Assembly (NCBI RefSeq): GCF_048544455.1
Contig: NC_133534.1
Location: 38,068,217-38,132,216 of the forward strand
DNA: 64,000 nt
From: Silene latifolia
Lineage: Eukaryota; Streptophyta; Magnoliopsida; Caryophyllales; Caryophyllaceae
Reading direction: 5' to 3'
Positions 1 through 10,706 of the stretch are shown here, one piece after another (position 1 is the stretch's first letter; each line of letters begins with the position of its first letter). Both the position numbers and the translations under genes were made by a program. The notes below the pieces were generated by a model. It was not told the origin of the DNA and did not search any database. It saw nothing but the letters and a program-made list of their open reading frames with translations.

Positions 1-557
1 GACCAAGTCAACATATTGAGCAAGGTCAAAGATATCCACAGCAAGTCAACGACTTAGACAGCCTAACCGACGCAGCCTGTCGGCCTGTCTCTTGTGCCTC
101 GGCTAGGACAACTAGCCAGCCGGGGCACATATCCGCGAACTCATATCCAAGACCCCTCGGCGGCGAGTCAACAGGGCCCGCCGGCCTGCCATGGGTCCCT
201 CGGCCGAGGGTAGATCAGTCTTTCCACCTGCTAGCCACTTGGCCACTACGTGACAAAAGGTGAAAGTCTATAAATACTCCTCAACTCTCATTGAGGAAAG
301 GATCCATAATTTAACCTAAGAATCACTATTCATCTGGTAATATCTTCCTTATCTCTCTACAATATATACTTCGCCAAGTAACAACAACTTATCTCTTAAG
401 TTTACTGACTTGAGCGTCGGAGTGAGTTCGCTCGGTCCAAAGCCGAGCCCTCAGTTTGTTCGTTGTTTCAGGAGACCGAGAGGAGGATTCAACTAAAGAC
501 GTCATTCTGCAAACACGGGTGGTAACAAATAACTGCTCTGGAATTACACCCGGAACA
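1..557 (+). repeat. 5' LTR (first ~25 bp outside the window)
   Basis: It aligns with the 3' LTR from base 7270 onward. It ends in CCCGGAACA just before the primer-binding site. Confidence 0.9.
269..276 (+). promoter_or_regulatory. TATA box of 5' LTR
   Basis: TATAAATA lies in the middle of the LTR. The same box is in the 3' LTR at 7555-7562. It marks the likely U3/R transition. Confidence 0.7.
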
Positions 558-559
558 AT

Positions 560-577
560 TGGCGCCGTCTGTGGGGA
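560..577 (+). other. Primer-binding site
   Basis: TGGCGCCGTCTGTGGGGA starts 2 bp after the LTR end. This is the usual position and a common sequence type for plant Gypsy (Tat/Athila group) tRNA primer sites. Confidence 0.8.
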
Positions 578-791
578 AAGATACTAGAAGCTAGTCACAT
601 TCATTCCCAAACAAAAAAAAACACAAAACAAAAACCCACCCAAAAAGCTAAGAAGATGTCGAAACAACAAGAGGTATTCGTGACCGACGAAACCGAATTC
701 TCGCCAAGATGATACCGTCCACAAGTGCAGGGTTGCGACCCTCCACCGCCGAGTAATTCAACCGAGTACGGGATGACAATAATACCGAGAT

Positions 792-2039
792 ATGCCGCGC
801 CCGCCAACCAGGTCACCATCATGGGACATGTGGTTGATGCAAAGAAAAAACCGAAGCGCTCCTGGACCTGGTGGTAGTACGCCGACTCACACTTTGTCAC
901 ACCGACAAGAGCGGCGGAACCCGTCCGGGAGACCCGGGGCCCAAAACGTGACTCCGAGAAACTTGAACGGAGCACTAGGGGAAGCTGACCCTGTCAAGAC
1001 GCCGGGGGAGCCCAGAGTGCTAGTGGTAGACCTGAGTCCTTCCCGCACTCGTGGGAGGACGGCGTCGCCGCAGCACCGACGAGGCACGCCCCAGAGGAGT
1101 GAAAGAAGTCCGACTCACCAGAGTCGGAGAAGAAGCCCTTCCCGCCACGTGGAGAGGAGCCGGACTAGGGATGCGAGGAGCCGATCGCCGCGTGTCGTTC
1201 GACACGTGGTCAGACAGCCCCTCAACGCCTACGTCCTAGAGACCCCGGTCCCAGCTAAGCTGAAGTTGCCACCCATATCATACAAAGGAGAAGGCGACCC
1301 AACCAACCACACCGAGGCTTTCGAGTCTCACATGTCGGTGTGGGAGCAACCTGACGAGGTTTGGTGCCGAGTCTTCCCTACGACTCTGCAGGGGATGGCA
1401 CAAAGTTCGTAAAAGGGGCTACCCGATGGGTCGATATACTGTTATGCCGACCTAAGGGACACATTCCTAGCCCAGTATTCTTGCTATAAGAGGAGGGCCG
1501 TCGAGACATCGGACCTCCTAACTATCAGACAGGAGGGAGGCGAGTCTCTCCGTAGTTATGTGAAGAGGTTCGACGCCAAGGTTCAGCAGATTCGTGAGCT
1601 AAACAGCGAACTGGCGGCCTTCGCACTGATGAAAGGCCTCCCAAGAGGAGACTTGAAAAACGAGCTCATCAAGTGCGGCGGCCTGAACTTAGACTCCGCC
1701 AGGAAGATGGCCGACCAAGCCTTAAAGGTGGAGGACTATCACAAAACCTGGGTAGGCCCCAGTGAGGCCGGACACTCAGAGAGAAAGAGCCGCCGGGAGG
1801 ACAACCCGGATGAAGGACGCCGTGACAATAATAGGTCACGGTCTGACAGATCTGCCAGGAAGCAGGACTCGGCGGGTGCCGGGGGGAGTTCAGGACCGTA
1901 CTACCAGAAACGGTTCAATGGTCACACCCCCCTGGTCGTATCTGCCGCCGAGGTCTTCGCCCTGAGCAAGAACGAGGGCCAGAAGTGGGAAAGGCCCCCC
2001 AGGCCGAAGGGGGACGGTGACACGAGCCGATCTTTGTGA
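792..2039 (+). pseudogene. gag-like region of the LTR element
   Basis: The region encodes an arginine/serine-rich N-terminal part followed by a retrotransposon-gag type helical domain (for example LAAFALMKGLPRGDLK). In this family Gag forms the particle that packages the RNA. The region is broken and is recorded here only as a fossil part. Confidence 0.75.
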
Positions 2040-2880
2040 GTACCACGGCCACACCGGTCACCTTACTGACAACTGCCGGCATCTGAAGAATGCCATTGAA
2101 GAGCTGCTCCGGAAGGGGAGCCTCGGCAAGTATGTTGCCAAAGGCCAAAAGACTGAGGCCGGCGGTTCAAATAAGAAATCCGTTCAAAGATGGATAGGAG
2201 TGATCCATGTTGTCATCGGGGGCAACGAGAACGGTGGGTCCGCTCATGGGCACAAACGGCACCTGAACGAGCTGTATCGGGCCATCAAATTTGTGCCCAA
2301 AACAGCGATCCCCGCTTCCAACGTCCCCGATATGACTATTGGGAAGAAGGACTACGAGGGAGTCATCGCCCCTCACAGCGACCCACTTGTAGTCCACTTG
2401 GACATATCCAACCACCTGGTCAAGAGGTGCCTGATTGACACGGGCGCCTACACGAACATCATATTCAGGGAGTGGTTTCTCAACCTCGGTCTGAAGGTTG
2501 AAGACTTGAGCCCGTGCACCAATCCGTTGTACAGTTTTTCCGGGGCCGGCCTGGTACCCCTAGGGTTGATCAGATTGCCAGTGATGTTCGGCGAGGGAGA
2601 TGCGGCTAAGAATGTCCTAGCTGAGTTCGTGGTCATCGACGGCTCGTCCGCCTACAACGTTCTCATAGGCCGAGTCACTCTGAGCGAGGCCGACGCAGTG
2701 ATGTCCATCCGGGCCCTGACACTGATGTATGTCTCGGACCGGAGGGAAGCGCATAAGCTCGTCTCCAAGGACGAGAAGGACGAGGTGGTCAACATCCAGA
2801 TATCTGCCAGAGGGTGCAACATGCAATCCCTCAAAGTGGCAAAGAAGTCAGAGAAAGGGAAAAGCTCATCCTTACAATAG
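2017..2880 (+). pseudogene. Zinc-finger and aspartic-protease-like region of the LTR element
   Basis: A CEYHGHTGHLTDNC motif resembles the zinc-binding end of plant Gag proteins. Further on, CLIDTGAYTNIIF has the DTGA core of a retroviral-type aspartic protease, followed by the YNVLIGR segment typical of plant Gypsy proteases. The family protease cleaves the polyprotein. No polymerase domain follows it in recognisable form. Confidence 0.75.
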
Positions 2881-2899
2881 GAGGGCGACCTCATGGATG

Positions 2900-3036
2900 C
2901 AACTAACGGCTAACTGGGAAGGTCCCTACAAAGTCGTTGAAGAAATGAGGCCGGGTACATACCGGCTGACAGACATGGAGGGTGTGCCTTTGATGAGCCA
3001 TTGGAACACTGACAACCTCAGGAAATACTTTGTATG
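2900..3036 (+). pseudogene. Integrase C-terminal remnant
   Basis: The translation carries NWEGPYKVVEEMRPGTYRL and then a leucine/histidine-rich end. This is the hallmark of the extreme C-terminus of Gypsy integrases. The catalytic core is not recognisable in the element. Confidence 0.7.
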
Positions 3037-3129
3037 GCGGCGGAGGTGCCTAAGACAACTGTGGGCACCCCGACGCATGTTTATGGCTAATGAAGAATCG
3101 TCCAAGTTTTCCATCAGTGTTCATTTTCT

Positions 3130-3545
3130 CCCATAGTCACTATCAAGAAGTAGACGCCACGACAGTCACCCCAAGAAATAGACGCCACGGCAGTCACCCC
3201 AAGAGGTAGACGCCACGGCAGTCACTCCAAGAGGTAGACGCCACGGCAGTCACTATCAAGAAGTAGACGACACGGCGAGTCACCCCAAGAAGTAGGACGC
3301 CACGGCGATCACCCCAAGAGGTAGACGCCACGGCGATCACTCCAAGAGGTAGACGCCACGGCAGTCACTATCAAGAAGTAGACGCCACGGCGATCACCCC
3401 AAGAAGTAGACGCCACGGCAGATCACCCCAAGAGGTAGACGCCACGGCGATCACTCCAAGAGGTAGACGCCACGGCAGATCACTATCAAGAAGTAGACGC
3501 CACGGGTGTCACTATCGAAGCGACGTCACGGCGGTCACTACCAGT
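3130..3545 (+). repeat. Minisatellite of the Tat element
   Basis: A unit of about 26-28 bp with the core GTAGACGCCACGGC is repeated roughly 15 times with small differences (CACCCCAAGA or CACTATCAAGA variants alternate). Tandem repeats at this 3' untranslated position are a known feature of Retand-type elements. Confidence 0.85.
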
Positions 3546-4078
3546 AGCGTTGATACTCGCGAAAGCGATCAACATGCCTTAGAAACGTTAAACACTGTTG
3601 AGATACGCACTTAAAGCGCCTCGGCCAAGCCGAGGAAGAAACAAAAGAAGCGCTCAATTAATAACGTAAGAAGACAACTCAGACGAAGACAAGAAAAGAC
3701 CTTGGCCAAGCCAGAGGCAAAATAAGCAAACTCTTATTAAAAATGATAACAGGTTACAAGTGAGGAGAATACGACGACGACGGACCGTCCCCATAGGGAT
3801 AAGCCAAAACACAACCTACCAAAGTTGTACAAAATACAAGGAAAAGAAAAGCAAAAGGTTACAGACATATCATTTGAAGCGCCAAAAGATGGCAGGGAGT
3901 AAAGGCTTAATAATTGGCTCCCGAACAGCTGAAGCTATCCGAGACGCCGGGTGAGCCTGGTGACGACCACCCGTCTCCCTATGCCTGTTGCTGCTTGCCA
4001 TCAGCAGCGTTAGCAGCATCATCTTTGATGGGCGACCCAGAAGCTGTCTTGGCAGCCTCAGCTTCAGCAGCCTCAGCC
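3546..4078. other. Non-coding internal stretch of the Tat element
   Basis: I see no coding signal. The segment links the minisatellite to the 3' end of the antisense gene and probably carries the end of both transcripts. It is purine-rich on the plus strand. Confidence 0.4.
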
Positions 4079-6570
4079 TCAGCTTTCTTTACGACCTCGG
4101 CCTCGGCGGACCTCGTTTGCCTTCATCCTCTCGGCTTCCTCCTTGGCCGCCTTAGTCTTCTCAGCAAGGGCTGCCTTCTCCGCAGCCGCCTCTTCCTCCT
4201 TCTTCACCCTTACCTCCTCCTTGGCTTTCTCCTCCGCGGCTTTCTCCTTAGCTTTGAGCTTGTCATCAAACAGCTCGTCAAATTTGTCCCACGGAAAGGA
4301 GCCATCAAGAGGGAAGAGCTCCCCAATCACTTCCCTGGCAGCTTCTTCGGCCAGGTCCCGGTATTGGGCGCACATGTTAGGGAGGATAACGGTTTGGAGC
4401 GTCTCAATGTCCTCCTCCCTTTGGGCGATGATAGCATCCTTGTTCCGAACCACCTTCCCCTGGGCCTGAAACATGCCCCTCCATTCGTCCCTCTGCTTAA
4501 TATAAAGGTCGGCGTGCTTCTGAACAAGGTCACGCCCCTCCAGCAGCTTAGCAGCTTCAGCCGCCGCAGCCTCGGCCTTGGCTCTCTCAGCAAGGACCTC
4601 CTTTTCAGCGTCCTCCCTGAGTTTTCTCTCAGCACGGACTGCCTCTTCAGCCTCAGCCTTGGCCCTCTTAGCCTCCTTGTTCGCTGCGTCGAGTTCAAGC
4701 CTTAGCCGCTCGAGCTGTGGGGCAGCGTCAGCAATGGTATTCTCTTGCTCCACAATAAGAGCACCGGCCGTATCAGCCCACTTCGCCAGTAACCTGGTCA
4801 AACTTAGGCCCTCCGACTTAATCTGGAGGGGGGTAGGCTTCGGGAAGGAGTTGACAACGGTGGCATCTTGACCACTTGCCCGCGCAGTTTTCTTCTCGGC
4901 ACGCCGTTCAATAGTGTGACCGGTAGACGGCAGCAGTTGATCTACAAAAAATTCAAATAAAGCATCCGTGTCAACATACATGGACATACCGGAGAGCCTG
5001 TCATCAGGAACACCTAATGAACCGGCTAAGTCTGAGCCACAGGATAGATCTGTACCATGCTTGGCTTTCTTGGTCGGAGGACGCATTTCCTTGCCGGCAG
5101 CAGAGATCGCGATAGCAGCGAAGCATTAGCGGCAGGAGCAGGCTCTTTCCTCTTACGGACAAGGGGAGATCCCTCCGCATCGGAGTCCCCCCCATTGGTA
5201 ATGTCAACGATCACCACCGTCTCCTTCTGGACTGAAGGGATGGGAGGTGGAACTGATGTCGACGCCGTCGCCGCCGAAGACTTTGTTTTCCGCGTTCGGC
5301 GCGGCATGTTACTAGCAACCTTAGCCTGGGCCGCCTCCACATTCAAGCCTTTCAGCTGCTGATCCATGAGATCATTCGGCGATGTTCTGCGATCACGGGT
5401 TAGAGCCTTAGGATGCAAATCAGCAACGGTCTTGTCCTTAGCAAGCCCCATTCTCCGGAGGATATCCTCAGACAGGTCCGATCCAAAGTGGTCTGCAAAG
5501 AAAGCAAAGCAATAGTTAAGTAGAAGAAATAAATCAAAGTTCAAGAAACAAAAACATTGAGAGCAGAGATGGGCCTCACACCGACCCCACTCACCTGTGC
5601 CGGGGGGCCGGTATGAGGCCGACATGGCAGAGCGACTCATCTGAAGAATGATGCGTCGGGGGAATCCATCTCTTCGGCACCCCATTCTTCTCCGCCTCAA
5701 AAAGCCTCATCGTCGCCTTCTCATCCGCATTAAGAGGGACCTTTGGCGTCCATCTTAAGCTTGCTCGGGTGACCCATTTCTCACGCTCGCCTTACTCGCA
5801 CCGCAAATTAACTTCGTCTTTGGAAGGACCGGGCAGCGCGGATAGTCATCCGGCACCTCAACGTACACCCACCGATCTTTCCGGTCCTTGCGGGAGGAAA
5901 GCTTATCAACGGAGACGTAACCGGCTCCATTTGCACGTTGTACCATCCGACGCGACCAGAAAACGACGGCCGAAGGTGGTGAAGCCGACGGAATAAATTA
6001 ACCGTTGGGACCTCCCCTTGAAGAGACAGAGCGGACAAAGCCGACTATGGTCCTAATAGCCAACGGGTGCAGCTGGGCCACGGCGACGTTCATGGCTCTA
6101 ATGATGGCCATAACATAATCATTCAGCGGAAACCGGAGCCCGTACTCCAGGTGCCGGATGTATACGCCGGTGCAACCCGGGGGAGGGCAACAGACGGCCT
6201 GACCCTCCTCAGGGATAACAATTTTGTACCCCCTGCCGAAGTAGAAATGGCCCCCGAAAAGTGTTTCGCACGAGCATTTGGCGAACTTATGGGCCCGACG
6301 GCACGTCGAAGGCGGACCTTACAGCGCGTCGCCGTGATCCATGATATATTGCCTCCCCTCATTAGGACGAGTCCTTACAACATCATCACCGTCATCATCA
6401 ACATCATCATCATCCTCCCAATCCTCCAAAGCTTTTGGATCAACTTCGGGAGAAGGAGACCTAGGGCCCCCAGACCTTATCGGGATGGCGTCTAGTATCT
6501 CCTCCTCATCAAGACGCGACGGGGAACCCCCCGGCGCACGGTTACTAGGTTCGGCATCAGCAGAAGACAT
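4079..6570 (-). pseudogene. Antisense accessory gene of the Tat element
   Basis: Minus-strand reading frames fill this interval. The promoter-proximal end starts with MSSADAEPSNRAPGG and an acidic DDDDVDDDGDD stretch. The distal 335-codon frame is a long lysine/glutamate/alanine-rich coiled coil. Tat-lineage elements are known to carry an extra gene in antisense orientation in this position, and its function is unknown. The frames lie in separate blocks, consistent with introns, breaks or both, so I make no claim that it still produces a protein. A TATA box on the same strand at 6751-6758 suggests its own promoter. Confidence 0.65.
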
Positions 6571-6750
6571 GGTAGCAACAATTACTTAACAAAATAAGAG
6601 ATTGAGAAAAATTTGTTTGTTTACCTTGAAAAAGCACTAGCCGAAGTAACGACTCTGAAGATTAGAAGAGAAAGAAGCCCTTGAAAGTTTAGAGAGAAGA
6701 AAATTTTAGAGAAAGTGAAATTGGTGGCCAATTTCTGAGACTAACCGCCC

Positions 6751-6758
6751 TATTTATA
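6751..6758 (-). promoter_or_regulatory. TATA box for the antisense accessory gene
   Basis: TATAAATA on the minus strand lies about 180 bp before the first ATG (6570) of the antisense gene. It sits in an otherwise GC-balanced stretch. Confidence 0.5.
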
Positions 6759-7231
6759 GGGGAAAGCCCATGAAGAAGGACCAATCAGGGCATGACCCAT
6801 GAAAACGTCGCCCAATCAGCGAACAGACACGTGTCAGACATGCAACCACGGAATGTCAATCGTTGCAACAGTTGAACGTCAATCAATGCAACAGTGACCA
6901 AGCGTCTTCAACACGCCCCTTCATATCTCTCTGCCTATTCATCTTCCTCAACAAATTCCTAAAGTATCTGTTCTTCGCCGGCCACATGATCAACCGAGCT
7001 AGGAAGCACCGGCCGGGGGCAATCAAAAACAACCGGCACTCTCAACCCAGGTCTCGGCCAGCGTCACTTTCTTTTCCACATCGGATGCCCTTTACACATC
7101 CATGTGGAGGGGGGATATGGTACGGCCTAAGCAGAACCAAGCCGAGGTAGAAGAAGCCGGGGCAGAAAATTTGGTCTTACGCAGAATATACGCTCAACAC
7201 ACATCGGAGCCCATACCACGGCATAGACTAC

Positions 7232-7244
7232 GCTGGGGGCAAAT
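7232..7244 (+). other. Polypurine tract before the 3' LTR
   Basis: GCTGGGGGCAAAT directly precedes the TG start of the 3' LTR, where the family primes plus-strand DNA synthesis. Confidence 0.55.
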
Positions 7245-7843
7245 TGATGGGGCATATTCTGCACCCGCTGACCAAGTCAACATATTGAGCAAGGTCAAAG
7301 ATATCCACAGCAAGTCAACGACTTAGACAGCCCTAACTTAAGCCGACGCTGTCGGCTGTCTCTCTTGTGCCTCGGCTGGGCTTAGACAACTAGTTGGCCG
7401 GGGCACATATCCGCGAACTCATATCCAAGACCCCTCGGCGGCGAGTCAACAGGGCCCGCCGGCCTGCCATGGGTCCCTCGGCCGAGGGTAGATCAGTCTT
7501 TCCACCTGCTAGCCACTTGGCCACTTGGCCACTACGTGACAAAAGGTGAAAGTCTATAAATACTCCTCAACTCTCATTGAGGAAAGGATCCATAATTTAA
7601 CCTAAGAATCACTATTCATCTGGTAATATCTTCCTTATCTCTCTACAATATATACTTCGCCAAGTAACAACAACTTATCTCTTAAGTTTACTGACTTGAG
7701 CGTCGGAGTGAGTTCGCTCGGTCCAAAGCCGAGCCCTCAGTTTGTTCGTTGTTTCAGGAGACCGAGAGGAGGATTCAACCAAAGACGTCATTCTGCAAGC
7801 ACGGGTGGTAACAAATAACTGCTCTGGAATTACACCCGGAACA
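7245..7843 (+). repeat. 3' LTR
   Basis: It begins TGATGGGG and ends GGAACA. It is nearly identical to the 5' LTR apart from small indels near the U3 start and a 10-bp duplication before the TATA box. The right flank begins ACACA. The undisturbed duplicate arm has GT|ACACAAATT at the matching place (36097-36105), so ACACA is the expected 5-bp target duplication. Confidence 0.88.
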
Positions 7844-7948
7844 ACACAAATTATTAGCATAGAGTAGTTGACGAATTATTCCAACGGATGAGATTTTTAG
7901 TTAAATTTTTCTTTTTTCGTCCGCTCTCTTTAAGTTATAACTGACAAG

Positions 7949-8358
7949 CAGGGGCGGACCCAGGATTTAAAATCTGGGGTAGCAAAAAAAAAAATTAGCC
8001 AATATATATCAATAAATTTTAGGATCGAGAAAAATATACAGTACATAACTTGTTTAATCTAATTCACAACATGTGTAACGAATAAAATGACCGCTTGCAT
8101 TTTGTTAATTAAATGCATTTAAGGAGAGCAAAAAAAGAGGAAATATGCACTTCATGGGAATCGAACCCGGGACCATTGGTGAGAAAACAAAGCCTTCACC
8201 ACTGAACCACATGATTTTTCTTGTATATTTGATGCGCTAATATGTATTTATCCACTATTGAGCCATATTTGGGGTAGCAAAAATCGATCCGCTTAACCGA
8301 TATTTTTACGTTTGGGGTAGCGGACGCCACCCCTTGCTACCAGGTGAGTCCGCCCCTG
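7949..8358. mobile_element. hAT-like MITE with a tRNA-like module
   Basis: The ends are CAGGGGCGGAC and its near-inverse, flanked by the 8-bp duplication CTGACAAG (7941-7948 and 8359-8366). Eight base pairs is the hAT target-site length. The right arm has a single CTGACAAG at 36210-36217, which is the empty site. On the minus strand near 8215-8155 there is an A-box-like TGGTTCAGTGGT and a B box GGTTCGATTCC, like a tRNA gene. Confidence 0.88.
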
Positions 8359-9032
8359 CTGACAAGAGTGTGTATAAAACACTTCTTTTAAACTAACTAA
8401 TTTTGTTGTTTTATACTCCGCATATATACTCTCTCGTATTTTTCAATTTTCTCCTCGTATGTATAAATAGGTTTGATGGTTTCGAAGAGGATAAACCGGT
8501 TTGCTTCGAAGAGGCCGTGGTGATGAGACACAATGAGGGAGGAATGTCAAGGCAAAGAAGAATGGAAACCTATGATTATATAAGGTGTAAGAGTAGGGTG
8601 TTTTGCAACTTAACTCAAGTACCTAAAAAAGTCAACGAAATTGGGATGACCTTGTTCATGAGAAAAGGTCCTAGATCTTTCAAAAAATGATTCAGCTGTT
8701 GTTGATATCTTCAAACATGAGTCTCACTTGTTTAAGGGATGTCAATTCATAGTTGCTCTTTCAACTAATCTCTCATTTTGTGATCAGGTTAGTCCATCTC
8801 ATCCATTTGTCCCCACTATTTCAAATAGATAGTGCTAGAGCGTTTAGGGTAGTATCGAGTTTTGCTATCACTCTGTCACATGTTCTTATTAAAGTCCTTC
8901 AATGATGTCAAATCATGTTATAAGATAGATAATGCTATATAGGTTAATTATATCCTAGAGAATTAACCTAACTTAAAAAATGTTAAAACTTGATATAACA
9001 ATTGTAAAGATTAGACACGCAAAAAACTTTGG

Positions 9033-9244
9033 CCTTAATCAAGTGGTGTTAGTCAAGTGATAGCCGGGTTAAACCTTGAATCTTGCAGAAATACAGGAGT
9101 TGAGAGGTCTCGGATTCGACTACCAGCTGGGCCGATGATCACTTGGCCACTGCAGCCCCCAAAGGGGTGATTTACATGGTCCATGTGGTGGTGCGGGAAT
9201 GCATGGGCCCGGGGATTCAACCCCCTCGTCATCAAAAAAAAAAA
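9033..9244 (+). mobile_element. tRNA-derived SINE
   Basis: It has an A-box-like segment near its start (AGTCAAGTGATAG), a B-box-like GGATTCGACTACC, a 3' A tail, and the target duplication AAAAAACTTTGG on both sides (9021-9032 and 9245-9256). The right arm lacks it, so it inserted after the duplication. It lies in intron 2 of the GT61 pseudogene. Confidence 0.85.
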
Positions 9245-9291
9245 AAAAAACTTTGGTCTTCATTTTGATCTTGATCTTAGTTACCCGTTAA

Positions 9292-9982
9292 CGATGATGT
9301 TGGGTGAGTCGGATGCGGTGGTTTTTCACAAAATAATGTCGCTTTGTTTAAATCTCCTTTGTTTGCAGTTTCTTCAAATAATCCCGTCATATGGGACTTG
9401 TTTTTCGCTAGGTATTAATGTTAGTAGCTTGTGTGTGACTATGACAGTGGTTGTCTATCTGGGTTATGTTGTCTTCCCTCGAGATGGTCCGTCTTGGGTG
9501 GTCATGGCCATGGGATTGGTTAACGGGTTCTCCCTTTACCTTCTCATCAGTTCGCTCGACATCTTTGGTTGTTGGTTCGTTGATTGTTGTGATCGCTCAC
9601 TCTGGTGTAGGAGAGCAATCTCCATCCGAGACAGGCCTTCGTGGCTTGTTCTCACCTTTAAATTTCTACGCTCATGTAGCGTAAGTGCACCTCGTGTTTG
9701 TCCCATGATACTTCAATTGGTTCAATGGTCTGTGGGTGACGTTAGTTTTGCTGATGGTTTGGGTGAAGAAGCTTGGGGCCATTCCACCGTCCTCTATCAA
9801 CATGTTCCTGTTACCCGTTGCAGATATTTCACTGCTCGCAGTTCATTACTAGATAATTATAGTTCTATGTTTTTTAATTGTGCTTTGTTTTATGTTGTAG
9901 TATATCAACATGGCTCTTAGAGCCATGGTACTGGAATGTAAAACTTTGTTCACCCTTGTCAAAAAAAAAAAAAAAAAAAAAA
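9292..9982 (+). mobile_element. Retroposed insert with poly-A tail (5'-truncated LINE or processed transcript)
   Basis: About 690 bp absent from the right arm ends in a run of about 22 A. It holds an open stretch of about 200 codons rich in hydrophobic residues (for example ISSLDIFGCWFVDC) that I do not recognise. The junctions show loss of about 11 bp of target, including the exon 3 splice acceptor. A LINE 3' end is the likeliest origin because of the tail and the read-through frame, but a processed host transcript is possible. Confidence 0.6.
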
Positions 9983-10474
9983 CTAATGAGTTCAACGGAT
10001 GTGTTGATTTCTCCACATGGTGCACAATTAACAAACATGTTCCTAATGGAGAGGAATAGTAGCGTAATGGAGTTCTTTCCAAAAGGGTGGCTTAAACTAG
10101 CGGGAGTAGGTCAATATGTGTACCATTGGATTGCTAGTTGGTCAGGGATGAAGCACCAAGGTGCGTACCGTGACCCGAATGGTGACTCGTGCCCGTACCC
10201 GGAAGATGATCGTCGATGCATGTCAATCTTTAAGAATGGCAAAATTGGACATAATAAAACCTATTTTAAGGAATGGGTTAGAAAGGTGTTGAATGAGATG
10301 AAGATGTGGAAGATAGAGCTAGAGAATGGTAACAAATTCAAATATAGGTCAACCCCTTGCAATTGTGTTTAGAGTTTGTGTTTATTAGAGATTCGGAATA
10401 ATATTAGTTATGTTGACATCTTTTAATTTCTAATTAATTTTAGGAAGTAATTGGCCTTTTTTTTTTTTGTTATA

Positions 10475-10688
10475 CTCCCTCTGTCCCGGTCATTTGTTGT
10501 CCTTTTTCATTTTTGGGTGTCTCAGTCATTTGTTGTCCTTTCTATTTTAAGAATGAATTTGATGAGTAATTTGATCATTCACATTCAATTTATTCCACAT
10601 GTCATTTAGTAATTGGCCCCTTCCCTTTCTCCTTTCCTTGGTCTTTGTGCCAAAACCAAAGGACAACAAATGACCGGAACGGAGGGAG
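10475..10688. mobile_element. Stowaway MITE
   Basis: It begins CTCCCTCTGTCCCGG and ends with the inverse, flanked by TA on both sides. The right arm has the empty TA site near 37421. Stowaways are moved by Tc1/Mariner transposases. Confidence 0.93.
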
Positions 10689-10706
10689 TATTAAGATAAG
10701 ATTTGT

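Larger units (their letters stand above)
1..7843 (+). mobile_element. Ty3/Gypsy LTR retrotransposon, Tat lineage (Retand/Grande-like), broken
   Basis: Two direct LTRs flank an internal region with a primer-binding site, a gag/protease-like region, a short integrase tail, a minisatellite and a gene on the opposite strand. A 3' minisatellite and an antisense gene are known from Tat-lineage elements such as Retand of Silene and Grande of maize, which is the basis for the family call. Its first 25 bp or so lie outside the window. The element is a fossil: it shows at least three breaks and I see no reverse transcriptase or RNase H region. The last 430 bp or so of the two LTRs differ by only about two substitutions and one short duplication, so the insertion looks recent. 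It appears to sit in intron 1 of the left GT61 copy. Confidence 0.88.
8471..10372 (+). pseudogene. GT61 glycosyltransferase pseudogene (exons 2 and 3)
   Basis: Exon 2 (8471-8787) and exon 3 (about 9983-10372) match the intact gene at 35194-37326 almost base for base. Exon 1 is absent from the window and, if it exists, lies beyond the LTR element. Exon 2 has one extra A in the run at 8682-8687, which causes a stop shortly after PRSFKK. An insertion in intron 2 removed the AACAG splice acceptor of exon 3. Both changes break a GT61 (DUF563) protein, although exon 3 alone still reads open through the HGAQLTN motif to the normal stop. It also carries an hAT-like MITE in intron 1 and a SINE in intron 2 that the intact copy lacks. 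Confidence 0.9.

Noticed and set aside
3130-3545. CRISPR array
   Set aside because: The repeats are a head-to-tail minisatellite without unique spacers, inside a plant retrotransposon.
3914-4705. 263-codon plus-strand frame
   Set aside because: Shadow of the low-complexity coiled-coil frame on the minus strand of the Tat element.
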